A stretch of DNA of 38,244 nt, from NCBI GenBank assembly GCA_021603905.1, contig BQIU01000036.1, forward strand, positions 1 to 38,244, read 5' to 3'. The DNA is from Nitrospirales bacterium (GTDB lineage: Bacteria > Nitrospirota > Nitrospiria > Nitrospirales > UBA8639). Numbering within the stretch: the stretch's first letter is position 1; each line of letters begins with the position of its first letter. The notes below the pieces were generated by a model. The model was not told where the DNA came from and did no database searches. It worked only from the letters and a program-made list of their open reading frames with translations. A program made the translations under genes and the position numbers. Positions 24,748-32,641 of the stretch are shown here, piece after piece.

Positions 24748-25686
24748 TCATGAAGCCAGAGACGATCGAACGGATTGAAAAGATTTCGTATCAGCAACAT
24801 TCCAGATCGTCGCATTGGGGAGAATGCGTTTCACAAGCCCTGACAAGACTTTTCCGGGACCAACCTCAATAAAGGTATCAACCCCCATCTTTGCCATACT
24901 CTGGATTGATTGCGACCATTGAACCGGCGACGGAAGTTGCCGAATTAACGAAGTACGAACATCTTCAATCTTTATCAATGCCGTTGCTTCAGCATTATTC
25001 ACCAGCGGGACGTTGAGGTCAGACCAATCCATGGTCGCAACATCCGCCTGTAAACGATCTGCCGCCACTTGCATAAGCGGCGTATGGACTGGAACACTCA
25101 CGGGAAGTGGCATGACCCGACGAGCTCCCCGTTCTTTTAACAGCGAAATCGTTTTTTCCACGGCCACCTTTTCTCCAGCAATGACAATTTGACCAGGACA
25201 ATTAAAGTTGGCTGGTGCCACGACTCCCTCAGACTTCGCATCTTCGCAAGCTCGTGTAACTTCTTCTTCAGATAACCCAAGCACCGCCGCCACCAACCCT
25301 GTACCTGGAGCCACGGCTTCAGACATGTATTGTCCTCGCTTTTGAACCAGTTTGACGGCCTGAGAAAAAGAAAGCCCTCCCGCTGCCACAATGGCCGAAT
25401 ACTCACCAAGGCTATGTCCTGCTACCGCTGAAGGTTGACATTGAAGCTGGTCAAATAAAGACCGCGCCGCAAGACTCGTGACAAGCAAGGCTGGCTGAGT
25501 ATATTCAGTGAGATTCAGTTTTTCTGAAGGTCCCTTAAAACACAACGCGGCTATATCGTAACCCAGAACCTCGCTCGCCTCCTGGTACAACTCACGAACA
25601 TGGGGATTAGCCTCATACAAAGAACGCCCCATGCCAACACTCTGAGAACCTTGCCCCGGAAAAAGGAGCCCAATTGAATTTGTCAT
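24748..25686 (-). CDS. fabD: Malonyl-CoA:ACP transacylase
   Basis: A 312-residue acyltransferase loading malonate onto ACP. The N-terminal LLFPGQGSQSVGMG loop, the nucleophile Ser92 in GHSLGEYSA and the catalytic His201 in VPVHTPLM are present, with EVGPGKVLSGLVKRI near the end. The length is normal. It is upstream of fabG. On its own upstream side, in place of a short spacer to the enoyl reductase gene, there are three tandem inverted-repeat units. Confidence 0.96.
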   Translation of the reverse strand: MTNSIGLLFPGQGSQSVGMGRSLYEANPHVRELYQEASEVLGYDIAALCFKGPSEKLNLTEYTQPALLVTSLAARSLFDQLQCQPSAVAGHSLGEYSAIVAAGGLSFSQAVKLVQKRGQYMSEAVAPGTGLVAAVLGLSEEEVTRACEDAKSEGVVAPANFNCPGQIVIAGEKVAVEKTISLLKERGARRVMPLPVSVPVHTPLMQVAADRLQADVATMDWSDLNVPLVNNAEATALIKIEDVRTSLIRQLPSPVQWSQSIQSMAKMGVDTFIEVGPGKVLSGLVKRILPNATIWNVADTKSFQSVRSSLAS

Positions 25687-25733
25687 AGATTTATAATGTC
25701 ATAAACGACGGTTGATTTACTTAACAGAGAATC

Positions 25734-25844
25734 CTAGTGGCCCGTTTTGGTTAATTCATTCCGCTCGGTTGCAACACTGAGTTGACCTAACAAAAAGACA
25801 ACTCACAGCGTATGGCTGGTTTCCTAACATTTTTAGTACGGGCC
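25734..25844. repeat. Tandem inverted-repeat unit A
   Basis: A 111-bp unit that begins CTAGTGGCCCGTTTTGGTTAATT-like and ends ATTTTTAGTACGGGCC. The arms GGCCCGT (25739-25745) and ACGGGCC (25838-25844) are complementary. The next unit starts immediately with another CTAG. It is non-coding. Confidence 0.7.
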
Positions 25845-25954
25845 CTAGTGGCCCGTTTTGGTTAATTTAGACAGTGACATTGTTGTCCGAGTCAGGGTCA
25901 CATAGTGAACTGCCATATTGTTTCACTGGTTTACTAATTTTCGTGGTACAAGCG
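25845..25954. repeat. Tandem inverted-repeat unit B
   Basis: A 110-bp unit whose first ~22 bases are identical to those of unit A (CTAGTGGCCCGTTTTGGTTA onward). Its right end, AATTTTCGTGGTACAAGCG, resembles the other units' right ends but pairs less well with its left end (two mismatches in GCCCGT against ACAAGC). The unit interior is diverged from A and C. Confidence 0.65.
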
Positions 25955-26071
25955 CTAGTTTCCTGTCACGGTTATTTACGGCAATACCAGCGTTAACGTT
26001 GGGTTGAACAACACAATAAGACAGACTCCATAGTAACATTGGGTTGCTAATTTTATAGGTACAGGAAACTA
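25955..26071. repeat. Tandem inverted-repeat unit C
   Basis: A unit of about 114 bp with a perfect 11-base terminal inverted repeat, TAGTTTCCTGT (25956-25966) and ACAGGAAACTA (26061-26071). The end sequence differs from A (GGCCCGT) but both ends changed together. The outer three bases of the right arm are the stop codon of the neighbouring reductase gene. Confidence 0.72.
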
Positions 26072-26884
26072 ATCAACAATAAACTCTCCTCCATCGACGC
26101 AGATGACGTTTCCTGTTATCCATTGGCTTTTGGGCTGACTCAAAAGACCAATGGCATCTGCAACATCCTTAGGCAACGTGAGTCGTCCGGAAGGATTCTT
26201 ACGTTTCGCAAGATCAATCATTTCTGCAGATCCTGGGATTTTTCGCAAGGCTGGCGTATCCGTGACCCCGGCCATAATAGCATTCGCGGTAATCCCTAGA
26301 GGAGCCAGTTCAAGAGCCAATTGACGAGTGTGAGATTCTAACGCAGATTTAGCCGCAGAAACAGCACCGTAGGTTCGCCAGACACGAGCCCCTCCTGCAC
26401 TTGTCATTGAAAAAATTCGACCACCACGCCCCATTAATTGCTGCTCAACTAACGCTTGGGTCCAATAGACTAAACTATTAGCCATCACATCTAACGTCAT
26501 ATCAACTTGTGACTTTGAAACCGCTTCTGCTTGAGATTGCGCAATAAATGGCTTTAATGTTCCAAAAGCCAATGAATGTAAGAGGACGCGTATCACAAGG
26601 GGAGAACCGGCTTCTTCGGACTTCGCTCGTATGGCAGAAAGAATTTCACCTCGTTTTTCAGAATCAGCAGCATTGGCATTAAAAAATACGGCTGTCCGTC
26701 CTAAGGCTTGAATATCTTTAACAATTCGATCCACATTCGGAAGGGTGGTTTTCCGATCTAAGTGTACGCCGAAAATATTTAACCCTAACGAAGCCAATTC
26801 CAAGGCAACAGACTCTCCAAATCCACTCGAAGAGCCTAAAATTAACGCCCATTCCCCTTCAAGGGGTTTGATAGTTTCGCTCAT
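26069..26884 (-). CDS. Enoyl-ACP reductase, FabL/FabI-like SDR
   Basis: A 271-residue short-chain dehydrogenase-like protein in the fab operon, where an enoyl-ACP reductase is expected. The active site is Tyr172-x6-Lys179 (TYGAVSAAK), the spacing of FabI/FabL enoyl reductases, not the Y-x3-K of FabG. The cofactor loop GSSSGFGESVA (18-28) is nearer FabL than the FabI form, and the basic HLDRK at 41-45 suggests NADPH use. The protein ends WITGNVICVDGGEFIVD. It probably performs the last reduction in each elongation cycle. The stop TAG lies within repeat unit C. FabL is the best guess; an atypical FabI is possible. Confidence 0.8.
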   Translation of the reverse strand: MSETIKPLEGEWALILGSSSGFGESVALELASLGLNIFGVHLDRKTTLPNVDRIVKDIQALGRTAVFFNANAADSEKRGEILSAIRAKSEEAGSPLVIRVLLHSLAFGTLKPFIAQSQAEAVSKSQVDMTLDVMANSLVYWTQALVEQQLMGRGGRIFSMTSAGGARVWRTYGAVSAAKSALESHTRQLALELAPLGITANAIMAGVTDTPALRKIPGSAEMIDLAKRKNPSGRLTLPKDVADAIGLLSQPKSQWITGNVICVDGGEFIVD

Positions 26885-27010
26885 AACACCCCCACTTTCA
26901 TCGTCATCTCGACATCAACAACACCCATCATGATCTCCTTGTTGTCACAGGCTCATGCTATGAGAGGCCGCTCATGATACCCATGAGACGTTCGAGCTGC
27001 CTTTATCTTC

Positions 27011-27985
27011 CTACCATCGAATAAGTCCGGATGCCCACGTGAGCCCCGCACCAAATGCCGCCAATAGCACCAGGTTCCCCTGGCGAACCCGACCTGCCAA
27101 TACCGCTTCGTCAAGAGCCAACGGAATTGACGCAGCTGACGTGTTCCCGAATCGATCAAGATTGACAACCGTTTTTTCCAACGGAAACTTCAGTCGTTGT
27201 GCCACCGCCTTTAAAATACGAATATTGGCTTGATGTGGAACAAAAACATCCACATCATCAGTAGACACGTGATTGAAAGTCAAGACTTCATTGACGGAAT
27301 CCTCCATGGTCTTGACCGCCACCTTAAAGGTTTCGTTCCCCTTCATTTTGACAAATTGAAGTTTCGCATTCAGGGTGTCCTCTGAGGCCGGAATACGTGA
27401 TCCTCCACCAGGAACTTGGATGAGTTCCGCATGGTCTCCATCACCATGAAGATGAATAGAGAGGATGCCATCTTCTCCCTCTGACTTTCCAACAACCACC
27501 GCTCCAGCACCATCGCCGAACAATACGCAGGTATTGCGATCGGTCCAGTCTGTAATCGACGACATGACTTCTGCACCGATGACCAGAACATAACGCAGTC
27601 CTGTTTTGACATATGAGTTTGCTAATGCCAGGGCATACACAAATCCACAACAGGCCGCATTGAGATCAAATGCCGCGGCTCGTGTCGCACCAATGCGCTG
27701 TTGAACGAGACAAGCCGTAGATGGGAGAGGAGAATCTCCGGTACACGTTCCAACGATGATCAGATCAAGCTGTGATGCCTGGAGACCGGCCTGGGCTAAT
27801 GCTTTTTCCGCGGCTTTCGTGGCTAAATCCGAACAGGCTTCCCCTGGTCCCACTAATCGACGCTCTCGAATTCCCGTTCGTTCGACGATCCAGGAATCTG
27901 ACGTTTCCACCATTTTCTCGAGGTCAGCATTCGTCAGAATACGATCAGGCACATACGAGCCCGTTCCAAGAATTCGACTGTTCAT
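27011..27985 (-). CDS. fabH: 3-oxoacyl-ACP synthase III
   Basis: A 324-residue initiating condensing enzyme (acetyl-CoA plus malonyl-ACP). The catalytic triad is Cys112 (NAACCGFVYAL), His251 (VPHQANIRI) and Asn281 (GNTSAASIP). The N-terminal ILGTGSYVPDRILTN and WIVERTGIRERR are typical. It overlaps the plsX stop by four bases (ATGA). 126 bases separate it from the enoyl reductase gene. Confidence 0.97.
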   Translation of the reverse strand: MNSRILGTGSYVPDRILTNADLEKMVETSDSWIVERTGIRERRLVGPGEACSDLATKAAEKALAQAGLQASQLDLIIVGTCTGDSPLPSTACLVQQRIGATRAAAFDLNAACCGFVYALALANSYVKTGLRYVLVIGAEVMSSITDWTDRNTCVLFGDGAGAVVVGKSEGEDGILSIHLHGDGDHAELIQVPGGGSRIPASEDTLNAKLQFVKMKGNETFKVAVKTMEDSVNEVLTFNHVSTDDVDVFVPHQANIRILKAVAQRLKFPLEKTVVNLDRFGNTSAASIPLALDEAVLAGRVRQGNLVLLAAFGAGLTWASGLIRW

Positions 27986-29013
27986 GGCTGAACAACTGGC
28001 GAGTGTTCGGGAACGGCCACCTTGAGTCCCTCAGCAATATCGGCGCGAAGCTGTTCAACAAATCCGCCATCTGCGAGCTTATGGGCTCGACAAATGGCAT
28101 TCTTGATCGCTTTTGCTGAAGAACGACCATGACAAATCATACTGATGCCATTCACTCCGAGCAGCGGGGCCCCGCCAAATTCAGCATAGTCAGTCCGACG
28201 ACGAAGACGCAGCAACGGACCGGCAATAAAAAGATAGGATAAGCGCCCGAGGCGAGATTGTGCGATCTCTTTCATCAACATTTTCTTGATGGCATCAGCA
28301 AGACCTTCAGAGATTTTCAAAGCGACGTTTCCTAAGAAGCCATCACACACAATCACATCGGCATTACCACTGTACACATCACGACCTTCGATATTGCCAA
28401 TGAAATTAATAGGACTATTCTTCAATAACCGAAAGGCTTCTTTCGTGACTTCATTTCCTTTGGTATCTTCTTCACCAATACTTAAAATTCCCACTCGAGG
28501 CTTAGCGATCTCCAAGATATGCTTGCCATATTCATTCCCCATAATGCCAAACTGATAAAGCTGTTTCGCGGTACAATCAACCGTCGCGCCAACATCCAAC
28601 ATCACCGCATTCCCTTGCCGGGTTGGCAGGCTGGCCGCAATAGCAGGACGTTCGACCCCTTGAATCGACCCAAGAAGAAAAAACGCCGAGACCATCGTGG
28701 CCCCAGTATTTCCGGCACTGACGACAGCTTCAACGTCTCCCGTTTTCACAAGATTTGTCGCAACCCAAATGGAGGAGTCACGCTTCTTTCTCGCAATTGA
28801 AGCCGGCAACTCTTGCATCCCCACGGTTTGAGATGCATGGCAAATGTCGAGAGAAGTTTTTTTCCCTTTGATGGTATCGAGGTGGGCTCGAATTTTCTCT
28901 TGATCCCCAACTAGAATGATTTCATCGCCAAGCTCTTTGGCGGCTTGCATGGCTCCATCGACGAGTGGAGGTAATCCGAAATCACCCCCCATCGCATCAA
29001 GTGCAATTTTCAT
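27982..29013 (-). CDS. plsX: Phosphate acyltransferase PlsX
   Basis: A 343-residue enzyme converting acyl-ACP to acyl-phosphate for phospholipid synthesis. It opens with MKIALDAMGGDFGLPPLVDGA and has VSAGNTGATM, RPAIAASLPT, GNIEGRDVYSG and CDGFLGNVALK, all characteristic, and the C-terminal GAPLLGVNGISMICHGRSS. It sits 48 bases after rpmF and overlaps fabH, the usual arrangement that links lipid and ribosome genes. Confidence 0.97.
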   Translation of the reverse strand: MKIALDAMGGDFGLPPLVDGAMQAAKELGDEIILVGDQEKIRAHLDTIKGKKTSLDICHASQTVGMQELPASIARKKRDSSIWVATNLVKTGDVEAVVSAGNTGATMVSAFFLLGSIQGVERPAIAASLPTRQGNAVMLDVGATVDCTAKQLYQFGIMGNEYGKHILEIAKPRVGILSIGEEDTKGNEVTKEAFRLLKNSPINFIGNIEGRDVYSGNADVIVCDGFLGNVALKISEGLADAIKKMLMKEIAQSRLGRLSYLFIAGPLLRLRRRTDYAEFGGAPLLGVNGISMICHGRSSAKAIKNAICRAHKLADGGFVEQLRADIAEGLKVAVPEHSPVVQP

Positions 29014-29061
29014 AATCTAACTGAGTTTTAGTGAGTCACACGATATGGAAAGAGAGACTCA

Positions 29062-29244
29062 TTATCCCTCTTCAACGGCAATAATGGCCATACCCTTATA
29101 CGTACCGCAATTCAGGCAAGTGGTATGTGGAAGCTTTGGTTCATGACATTGAGGACAAAGGGAGAGATTGGGAGGGGAAAGTTTGATCTGCCCTCGCCTT
29201 TTATCTCGACGGGCACGTGATATTTTGTGTTTTGGATTTGCCAT
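29062..29244 (-). CDS. rpmF: 50S ribosomal protein L32
   Basis: A 60-residue ribosomal protein with the N-terminal MANPKHKISRARRDKRR and four cysteines in CPQC...TCLNC, so it is the zinc-binding form. The ribosome site GGAAGGTGA precedes the ATG. It lies between yceD and plsX as in many bacteria. Confidence 0.96.
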   Translation of the reverse strand: MANPKHKISRARRDKRRGQIKLSPPNLSLCPQCHEPKLPHTTCLNCGTYKGMAIIAVEEG

Positions 29245-29320
29245 GGCAAATTCACCTTCCTGGTCTAGAGACTGAGCCCATTGTATTGTTCGACAACATT
29301 CTACTCTATTTAAGGAAAAT

Positions 29321-29905
29321 TTATAATTTCTTCTTTAATTGTTGTAAGGCAGCTACCATTGGGGAAAAATTCATGGTGTCAGCACAGGCACAAGACGACT
29401 GGTTGAAGTTCGTTCCACAATGCTGACACAATCCACGACAATCAGATCGACAAAGTCTCTGAATAGGTGTACTGAGAATACACTGCTCACGCAACATGAT
29501 ATCCAGTTCAACTCGTTCGTCTTGGCAGGGATATATTTCCTCAATCTGTTCAAATCCGACATCGGACCACTCATCATCAAGCACAACGGTTGTCGACTCG
29601 ACTTTTGTCTGGTCCCCTTGAAAAAGGCCTAGACAAGGAATGACCACCAGTTCTTGATAGTCTCCCAGGCATCGGACACATTCACGAATAACGGTTCCGG
29701 ATAATGTACCCTTAACACAGACCCCTTCAGGACTATGATGTACATCACAATCTAAATGAAGAGTACCTGAAATTCGTCCGTCATCCCGGGTGAGCTCTAA
29801 GTCATCCTGACTCACATCGTAGCTTAAATGAAACCCCTCATGAGGAATATCCTGAACCAGAAATTTTAACGAGGTCGGCGCAATAGATACTTTTTTCTTC
29901 ACCAT
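29321..29905 (-). CDS. YceD/DUF177 family protein
   Basis: A 194-residue protein of the DUF177 (YceD) family, encoded upstream of rpmF in most bacteria and linked to 23S rRNA accumulation and ribosome assembly. Visible are the VRCLGDY motif with its CxRC (Cys86 region), an acidic LDDEWSDVGFEQIEEI stretch and DLDIMLREQ-like VELDIMLREQCILSTPI. It ends with the cysteine-rich C-terminus CRSDCRGLCQHCG...C. The Cys pattern suggests a zinc-binding variant. The exact biochemical role is not established. Confidence 0.85.
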   Translation of the reverse strand: MVKKKVSIAPTSLKFLVQDIPHEGFHLSYDVSQDDLELTRDDGRISGTLHLDCDVHHSPEGVCVKGTLSGTVIRECVRCLGDYQELVVIPCLGLFQGDQTKVESTTVVLDDEWSDVGFEQIEEIYPCQDERVELDIMLREQCILSTPIQRLCRSDCRGLCQHCGTNFNQSSCACADTMNFSPMVAALQQLKKKL

Positions 29906-29975
29906 CTCGATCTCACTCTTTGCCTTATACCCGAATCAATACTGTGTAGCTCGATAGACAGGTCTAGGATGATAT

Positions 29976-30203
29976 CTATCGTTCTTCTGCAAACGAGAGT
30001 AAAGCAATTTGTCGAGCACGCTTGATTGCAACAGTTAAACGTCGCTGATGCCGCAAGCAATTTCCAGATGTTCGCCGCGGAATGATCCGCCCTCGCTCAG
30101 TCAAAAAATTTCTCAGTAACCCCACGTCTTTGTAATCGAGGGGAGTACTATCATGACAAAATCGACAGAGTCGACGTCGTTGAAACAATCGTCCACGTTC
30201 CAC
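29976..30203 (-). CDS. rpsR: 30S ribosomal protein S18
   Basis: A 75-residue S18 with the conserved [32 protein letters not shown] and [25 protein letters not shown]. The start is GTG at 30203, with AGGAG eight bases upstream that overlaps the end of ssb. The CRFC plus GNC cysteines may form a zinc site, as in some S18 proteins. It is the last gene of rpsF-ssb-rpsR. Confidence 0.97.
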   Translation of the reverse strand: MERGRLFQRRRLCRFCHDSTPLDYKDVGLLRNFLTERGRIIPRRTSGNCLRHQRRLTVAIKRARQIALLSFAEER

Positions 30204-30224
30204 AAATACTTCTCCTATCTACCC

Positions 30225-30626
30225 TCAGGAGGAATAATAGTCTGCATCATACGAGGGTTCTTCAACCATATCAGCTTCTCCACTACCTTGCTGGGGGCTG
30301 CGCTTTGGCATAAACGTCACATTTTGCGCCACAACTTCATGCTTGCTGCGCTTTTGCCCATCTTCAGTTTCCCAACGACGTTGCTGGAGTCGACCATCTA
30401 CAATCGCTCCGTCCCCTTTGCTCAAATATTGCCCACAATGTTCGGCTTGCCGACCAAACACCACAATATCCACATAGCATACCTCTTCCTTGGGTTCATC
30501 AGCCTGCTTATAGCGTCGATTCACCGCGAGAGGAAAATTCACAACAGGAGTACCACTTGGAGTGTACCGAAGTTCTGGGTTTCTCGTCAGATTCCCAATG
30601 AGAATGACCTTATTGAACCCGGTCAT
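30225..30626 (-). CDS. ssb: Single-stranded DNA-binding protein
   Basis: A 133-residue OB-fold protein: FNKVILIGNLTRNPELRYTPSG, NFPLAVNR, YVDIVVFGRQAEHCGQYLSKG and VDGRLQQRRWE are typical. The C-terminus is acidic (EADMVEEPSYDADYYSS) but lacks the D-D-I-P-F tip that recruits partner proteins in most bacteria. It overlaps rpsF by 17 bases. The rpsF-ssb-rpsR order implies this is a housekeeping copy, although another ssb may exist elsewhere. Confidence 0.94.
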   Translation of the reverse strand: MTGFNKVILIGNLTRNPELRYTPSGTPVVNFPLAVNRRYKQADEPKEEVCYVDIVVFGRQAEHCGQYLSKGDGAIVDGRLQQRRWETEDGQKRSKHEVVAQNVTFMPKRSPQQGSGEADMVEEPSYDADYYSS

Positions 30627-30990
30627 CTGCCGACCCTACTCCAACTTTTACAGTTTCTTCATTTTCTGTCGTTTCCGTTGCATCGGCTGATGTTTTGACC
30701 TGGTCAGGTTGAATTTCAACAGTCAGAAATTTCATAACCCCATCTTCCATACGATGGAAACGCTCCAGCTCACTCACCGCATTTCCTTTTCCCTCAAATT
30801 GAATAATGAGGTAAGTTCCTCGTCGCTCATGCTGAATATCGTAGGCGAGCTTCTTTTTACCTTCATTACTAATATTCAGCACCGAGGCACCAGATCGCAC
30901 CACGGTCTCTGTAATTTTTTCCGTCAACTTCGCTATCTCTTCGTCAGTTTGCGACGGAGACACAATACATACCGATTCATAGACTTTCAT
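30610..30990 (-). CDS. rpsF: 30S ribosomal protein S6
   Basis: A 126-residue S6. MKVYESVCIVSPSQTDEEI, GKKKLAYDIQHERRGTYLIIQFEG and ERFHRMEDGVMKFLTVEI are typical. A C-terminal hydrophilic extension (about residues 103-126) runs past the fold into ssb. The ribosome site GAGGG is in front of the ATG, and a strong candidate promoter lies 93 bases upstream. Confidence 0.96.
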   Translation of the reverse strand: MKVYESVCIVSPSQTDEEIAKLTEKITETVVRSGASVLNISNEGKKKLAYDIQHERRGTYLIIQFEGKGNAVSELERFHRMEDGVMKFLTVEIQPDQVKTSADATETTENEETVKVGVGSADDRVQ

Positions 30991-31082
30991 AGATTACCCT
31001 CAACAGGATCGCTTAGATAGTTAGGTCTATTCAGGAGGACAAGGGATGAAAAATATCACAGGTGAAAAGAGAGAGTCAAACA

Positions 31083-31111
31083 ATCATATGTTGATAGACC
31101 CAACAAGTCAA
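31083..31111 (-). promoter_or_regulatory. Candidate sigma-70 promoter of rpsF-ssb-rpsR
   Basis: The minus strand has TTGACT (31106-31111), exactly 17 bases, then TATGAT (31083-31088), each with five of six consensus bases. The spacer itself reads TGTTG...CAACA, a small dyad that could be an operator. It is the best promoter match seen in the window. Confidence 0.6.
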
Positions 31112-31219
31112 AAGTCTTTCTTCTCAACCAAGATATGATAGTTCAAGAAGCATGATATTTTGTAGATTCAGTTTCAACTTTTCCTATCATTGACTCCAAA
31201 ATATCACTGAAGACCAAGC

Positions 31220-31801
31220 TTATGCTTCTGCCTCTGGCTTCTGCTGAATATTAAATTGATTCATCGCAGCTTCAGGCCCGTTCAGGACCAGGACCTCAAG
31301 CGCATCAACCGCTCTCGAGAGAACCGCTTCCAAAGAGGCAACTTCAGAGGAAGAAAACGGTGAGAGCACATAATCAGCCACATTAGTATCAGAAGGGGGA
31401 TGTCCAATACCAACTTTTAAGCGAGAAAACTGATCTGACTTTGAATAGGATAAAATGGAACGGATGCCATTATGCCCACCCGCACCTCCTCTCGTCTTGA
31501 TCCGCAATGTCCCAAAACTCAAGTCTAAGTCATCATGCACAACGACTAAATCGCGGCTCAAGACTTCGTCACGAAGAAAAAGATCCTCTATGACTACGCC
31601 AGTCTGATTCATCCAGGTTTGAGGAAGAACAAGCTTGATATCATGCGAGTCGATTGCTCCGACTCCCTGAAGGGCCTGAGTCTCTTGCCTGAAAGGAATA
31701 TGCTGTTTTTCGCCGAAACGTTCAACAACCATTCGTCCAACATTGTGACGGGTCGCTGAATACTGTGTTCCAGGATTACCAAGGCCAATGATACACAACA
31801 A
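31220..31801 (-). CDS. pth: Peptidyl-tRNA hydrolase
   Basis: A 193-residue enzyme that recycles peptidyl-tRNA. IIGLGNPGTQYSATRHNVG (with catalytic His19), TWMNQTG, VVHDDLDLSFGTLRIKTRGGAGGHNGI and FSRLKVGIGHP are diagnostic. No ATG is available: the start must be TTG at 31801 (or the next codon, also TTG), only three bases after the rplY stop, which suggests coupling to rplY. A short C-terminal tail ends QKPEAEA. Confidence 0.96.
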   Translation of the reverse strand: MLCIIGLGNPGTQYSATRHNVGRMVVERFGEKQHIPFRQETQALQGVGAIDSHDIKLVLPQTWMNQTGVVIEDLFLRDEVLSRDLVVVHDDLDLSFGTLRIKTRGGAGGHNGIRSILSYSKSDQFSRLKVGIGHPPSDTNVADYVLSPFSSSEVASLEAVLSRAVDALEVLVLNGPEAAMNQFNIQQKPEAEA

Positions 31802-31804
31802 GAG

Positions 31805-32521
31805 CTACTTCTTGGCCTCCTTCGCCTTACTTTCCCCTTTCGCATCCCCGGTAGGTGCGGCGGCTTCCGCTTTATCTTTATCAACCCCCTCGGCCTTGGG
31901 CTCGGCTTGGCCTCCCTCTTCAACCTCACGAGATAACAGAGCTTCAAGTTTTGCTTCAGAAATCTTGGCAACGACATGTGTCACCATCAACTCTTCGTCA
32001 TCTAGAACCTTTACTCCCTCAGGAACAACGACGTCTTTTACGTGAAAGCCCTCACCAATGTTCAAGTTTGAAGTATCAACTTCTATATGGTCGGGGATTT
32101 GAGCCGGAAGACACTCAATATGAAACTCACGAAGTACATTTTGGAGCACTCCGCCCTCCTTCACGCCAATCGGCGTCTCTCCCATGATCGTCACAGGCAC
32201 TTTGACACGAAGCGGTTTATCCATCGAAACTTCAAAGAGATCAACATGTAGAATCGTTCCAATGATTGGATCAAGTTGATAGTCTTGTAAGACCGCCACT
32301 CGTTGCTCTTGCTTCCCATCTCCCGTCACCTGGACAGTGAGGAGACCGGTGTGACCAACTTGAGAGAGAATGACATCTCTCGCCACTTTGGGTTCCATTG
32401 ACAACAACAGAGATTGACCACTTCCATACAATACCGCCGGGATTCTCCCTAAACGTCGCAATTCACGGGCCGGCCCTTTGCCAGCCTTCTCTCGCCTCTG
32501 TACATTAATTTCAAATTTCAT
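31805..32521 (-). CDS. rplY: 50S ribosomal protein L25 (CTC/TL5 form)
   Basis: A 238-residue L25 of the long, general-stress type. The N-terminal 5S-rRNA-binding domain begins EINVQRREKAGKGPARELRRLG. The C-terminal TL5 beta domain shows VKVPVTIMGETPIGVKEGGVLQ and DHIEVDTSNLNIGEGFHVKDV. A Lys-Ala-Glu-rich disordered tail of ~35 residues ends KESKAKEAKK-like. It precedes pth by three bases, the common rplY-pth pair. Confidence 0.95.
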   Translation of the reverse strand: MKFEINVQRREKAGKGPARELRRLGRIPAVLYGSGQSLLLSMEPKVARDVILSQVGHTGLLTVQVTGDGKQEQRVAVLQDYQLDPIIGTILHVDLFEVSMDKPLRVKVPVTIMGETPIGVKEGGVLQNVLREFHIECLPAQIPDHIEVDTSNLNIGEGFHVKDVVVPEGVKVLDDEELMVTHVVAKISEAKLEALLSREVEEGGQAEPKAEGVDKDKAEAAAPTGDAKGESKAKEAKK

Positions 32522-32641
32522 CGAAAGTTCCTCACTTTGCTCGAGCTATTGGCAATCAACGTTTCTCAATGGTCACTTTTTACTACGAAATTTACTTCAT
32601 ACGAGTCAGTCTTTAACAAAGAATATTGTGTGAATTATCAT

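Noticed and set aside
24711..24815. Longer fabG reaching into the end of fabD
   Set aside because: The leader is unrelated to FabG, and the ATG at 24710 has a good ribosome site directly upstream.
25734..26071. Integron attC sites or a cassette array
   Set aside because: The units have inverted-repeat ends and similar lengths, but the GTTRRRY/RYYYAAC core sites are not present at the proper positions, no integrase is nearby, and no cassette genes lie between them.
25734..26071. CRISPR array
   Set aside because: Only three units of ~110 bp with diverged interiors; no short identical repeats with spacers, and no cas genes.
30990..31220. tRNA gene or S6:S18-binding leader upstream of rpsF
   Set aside because: No cloverleaf, T-loop consensus or recognisable leader motif was found; only a promoter-like sequence is supported.
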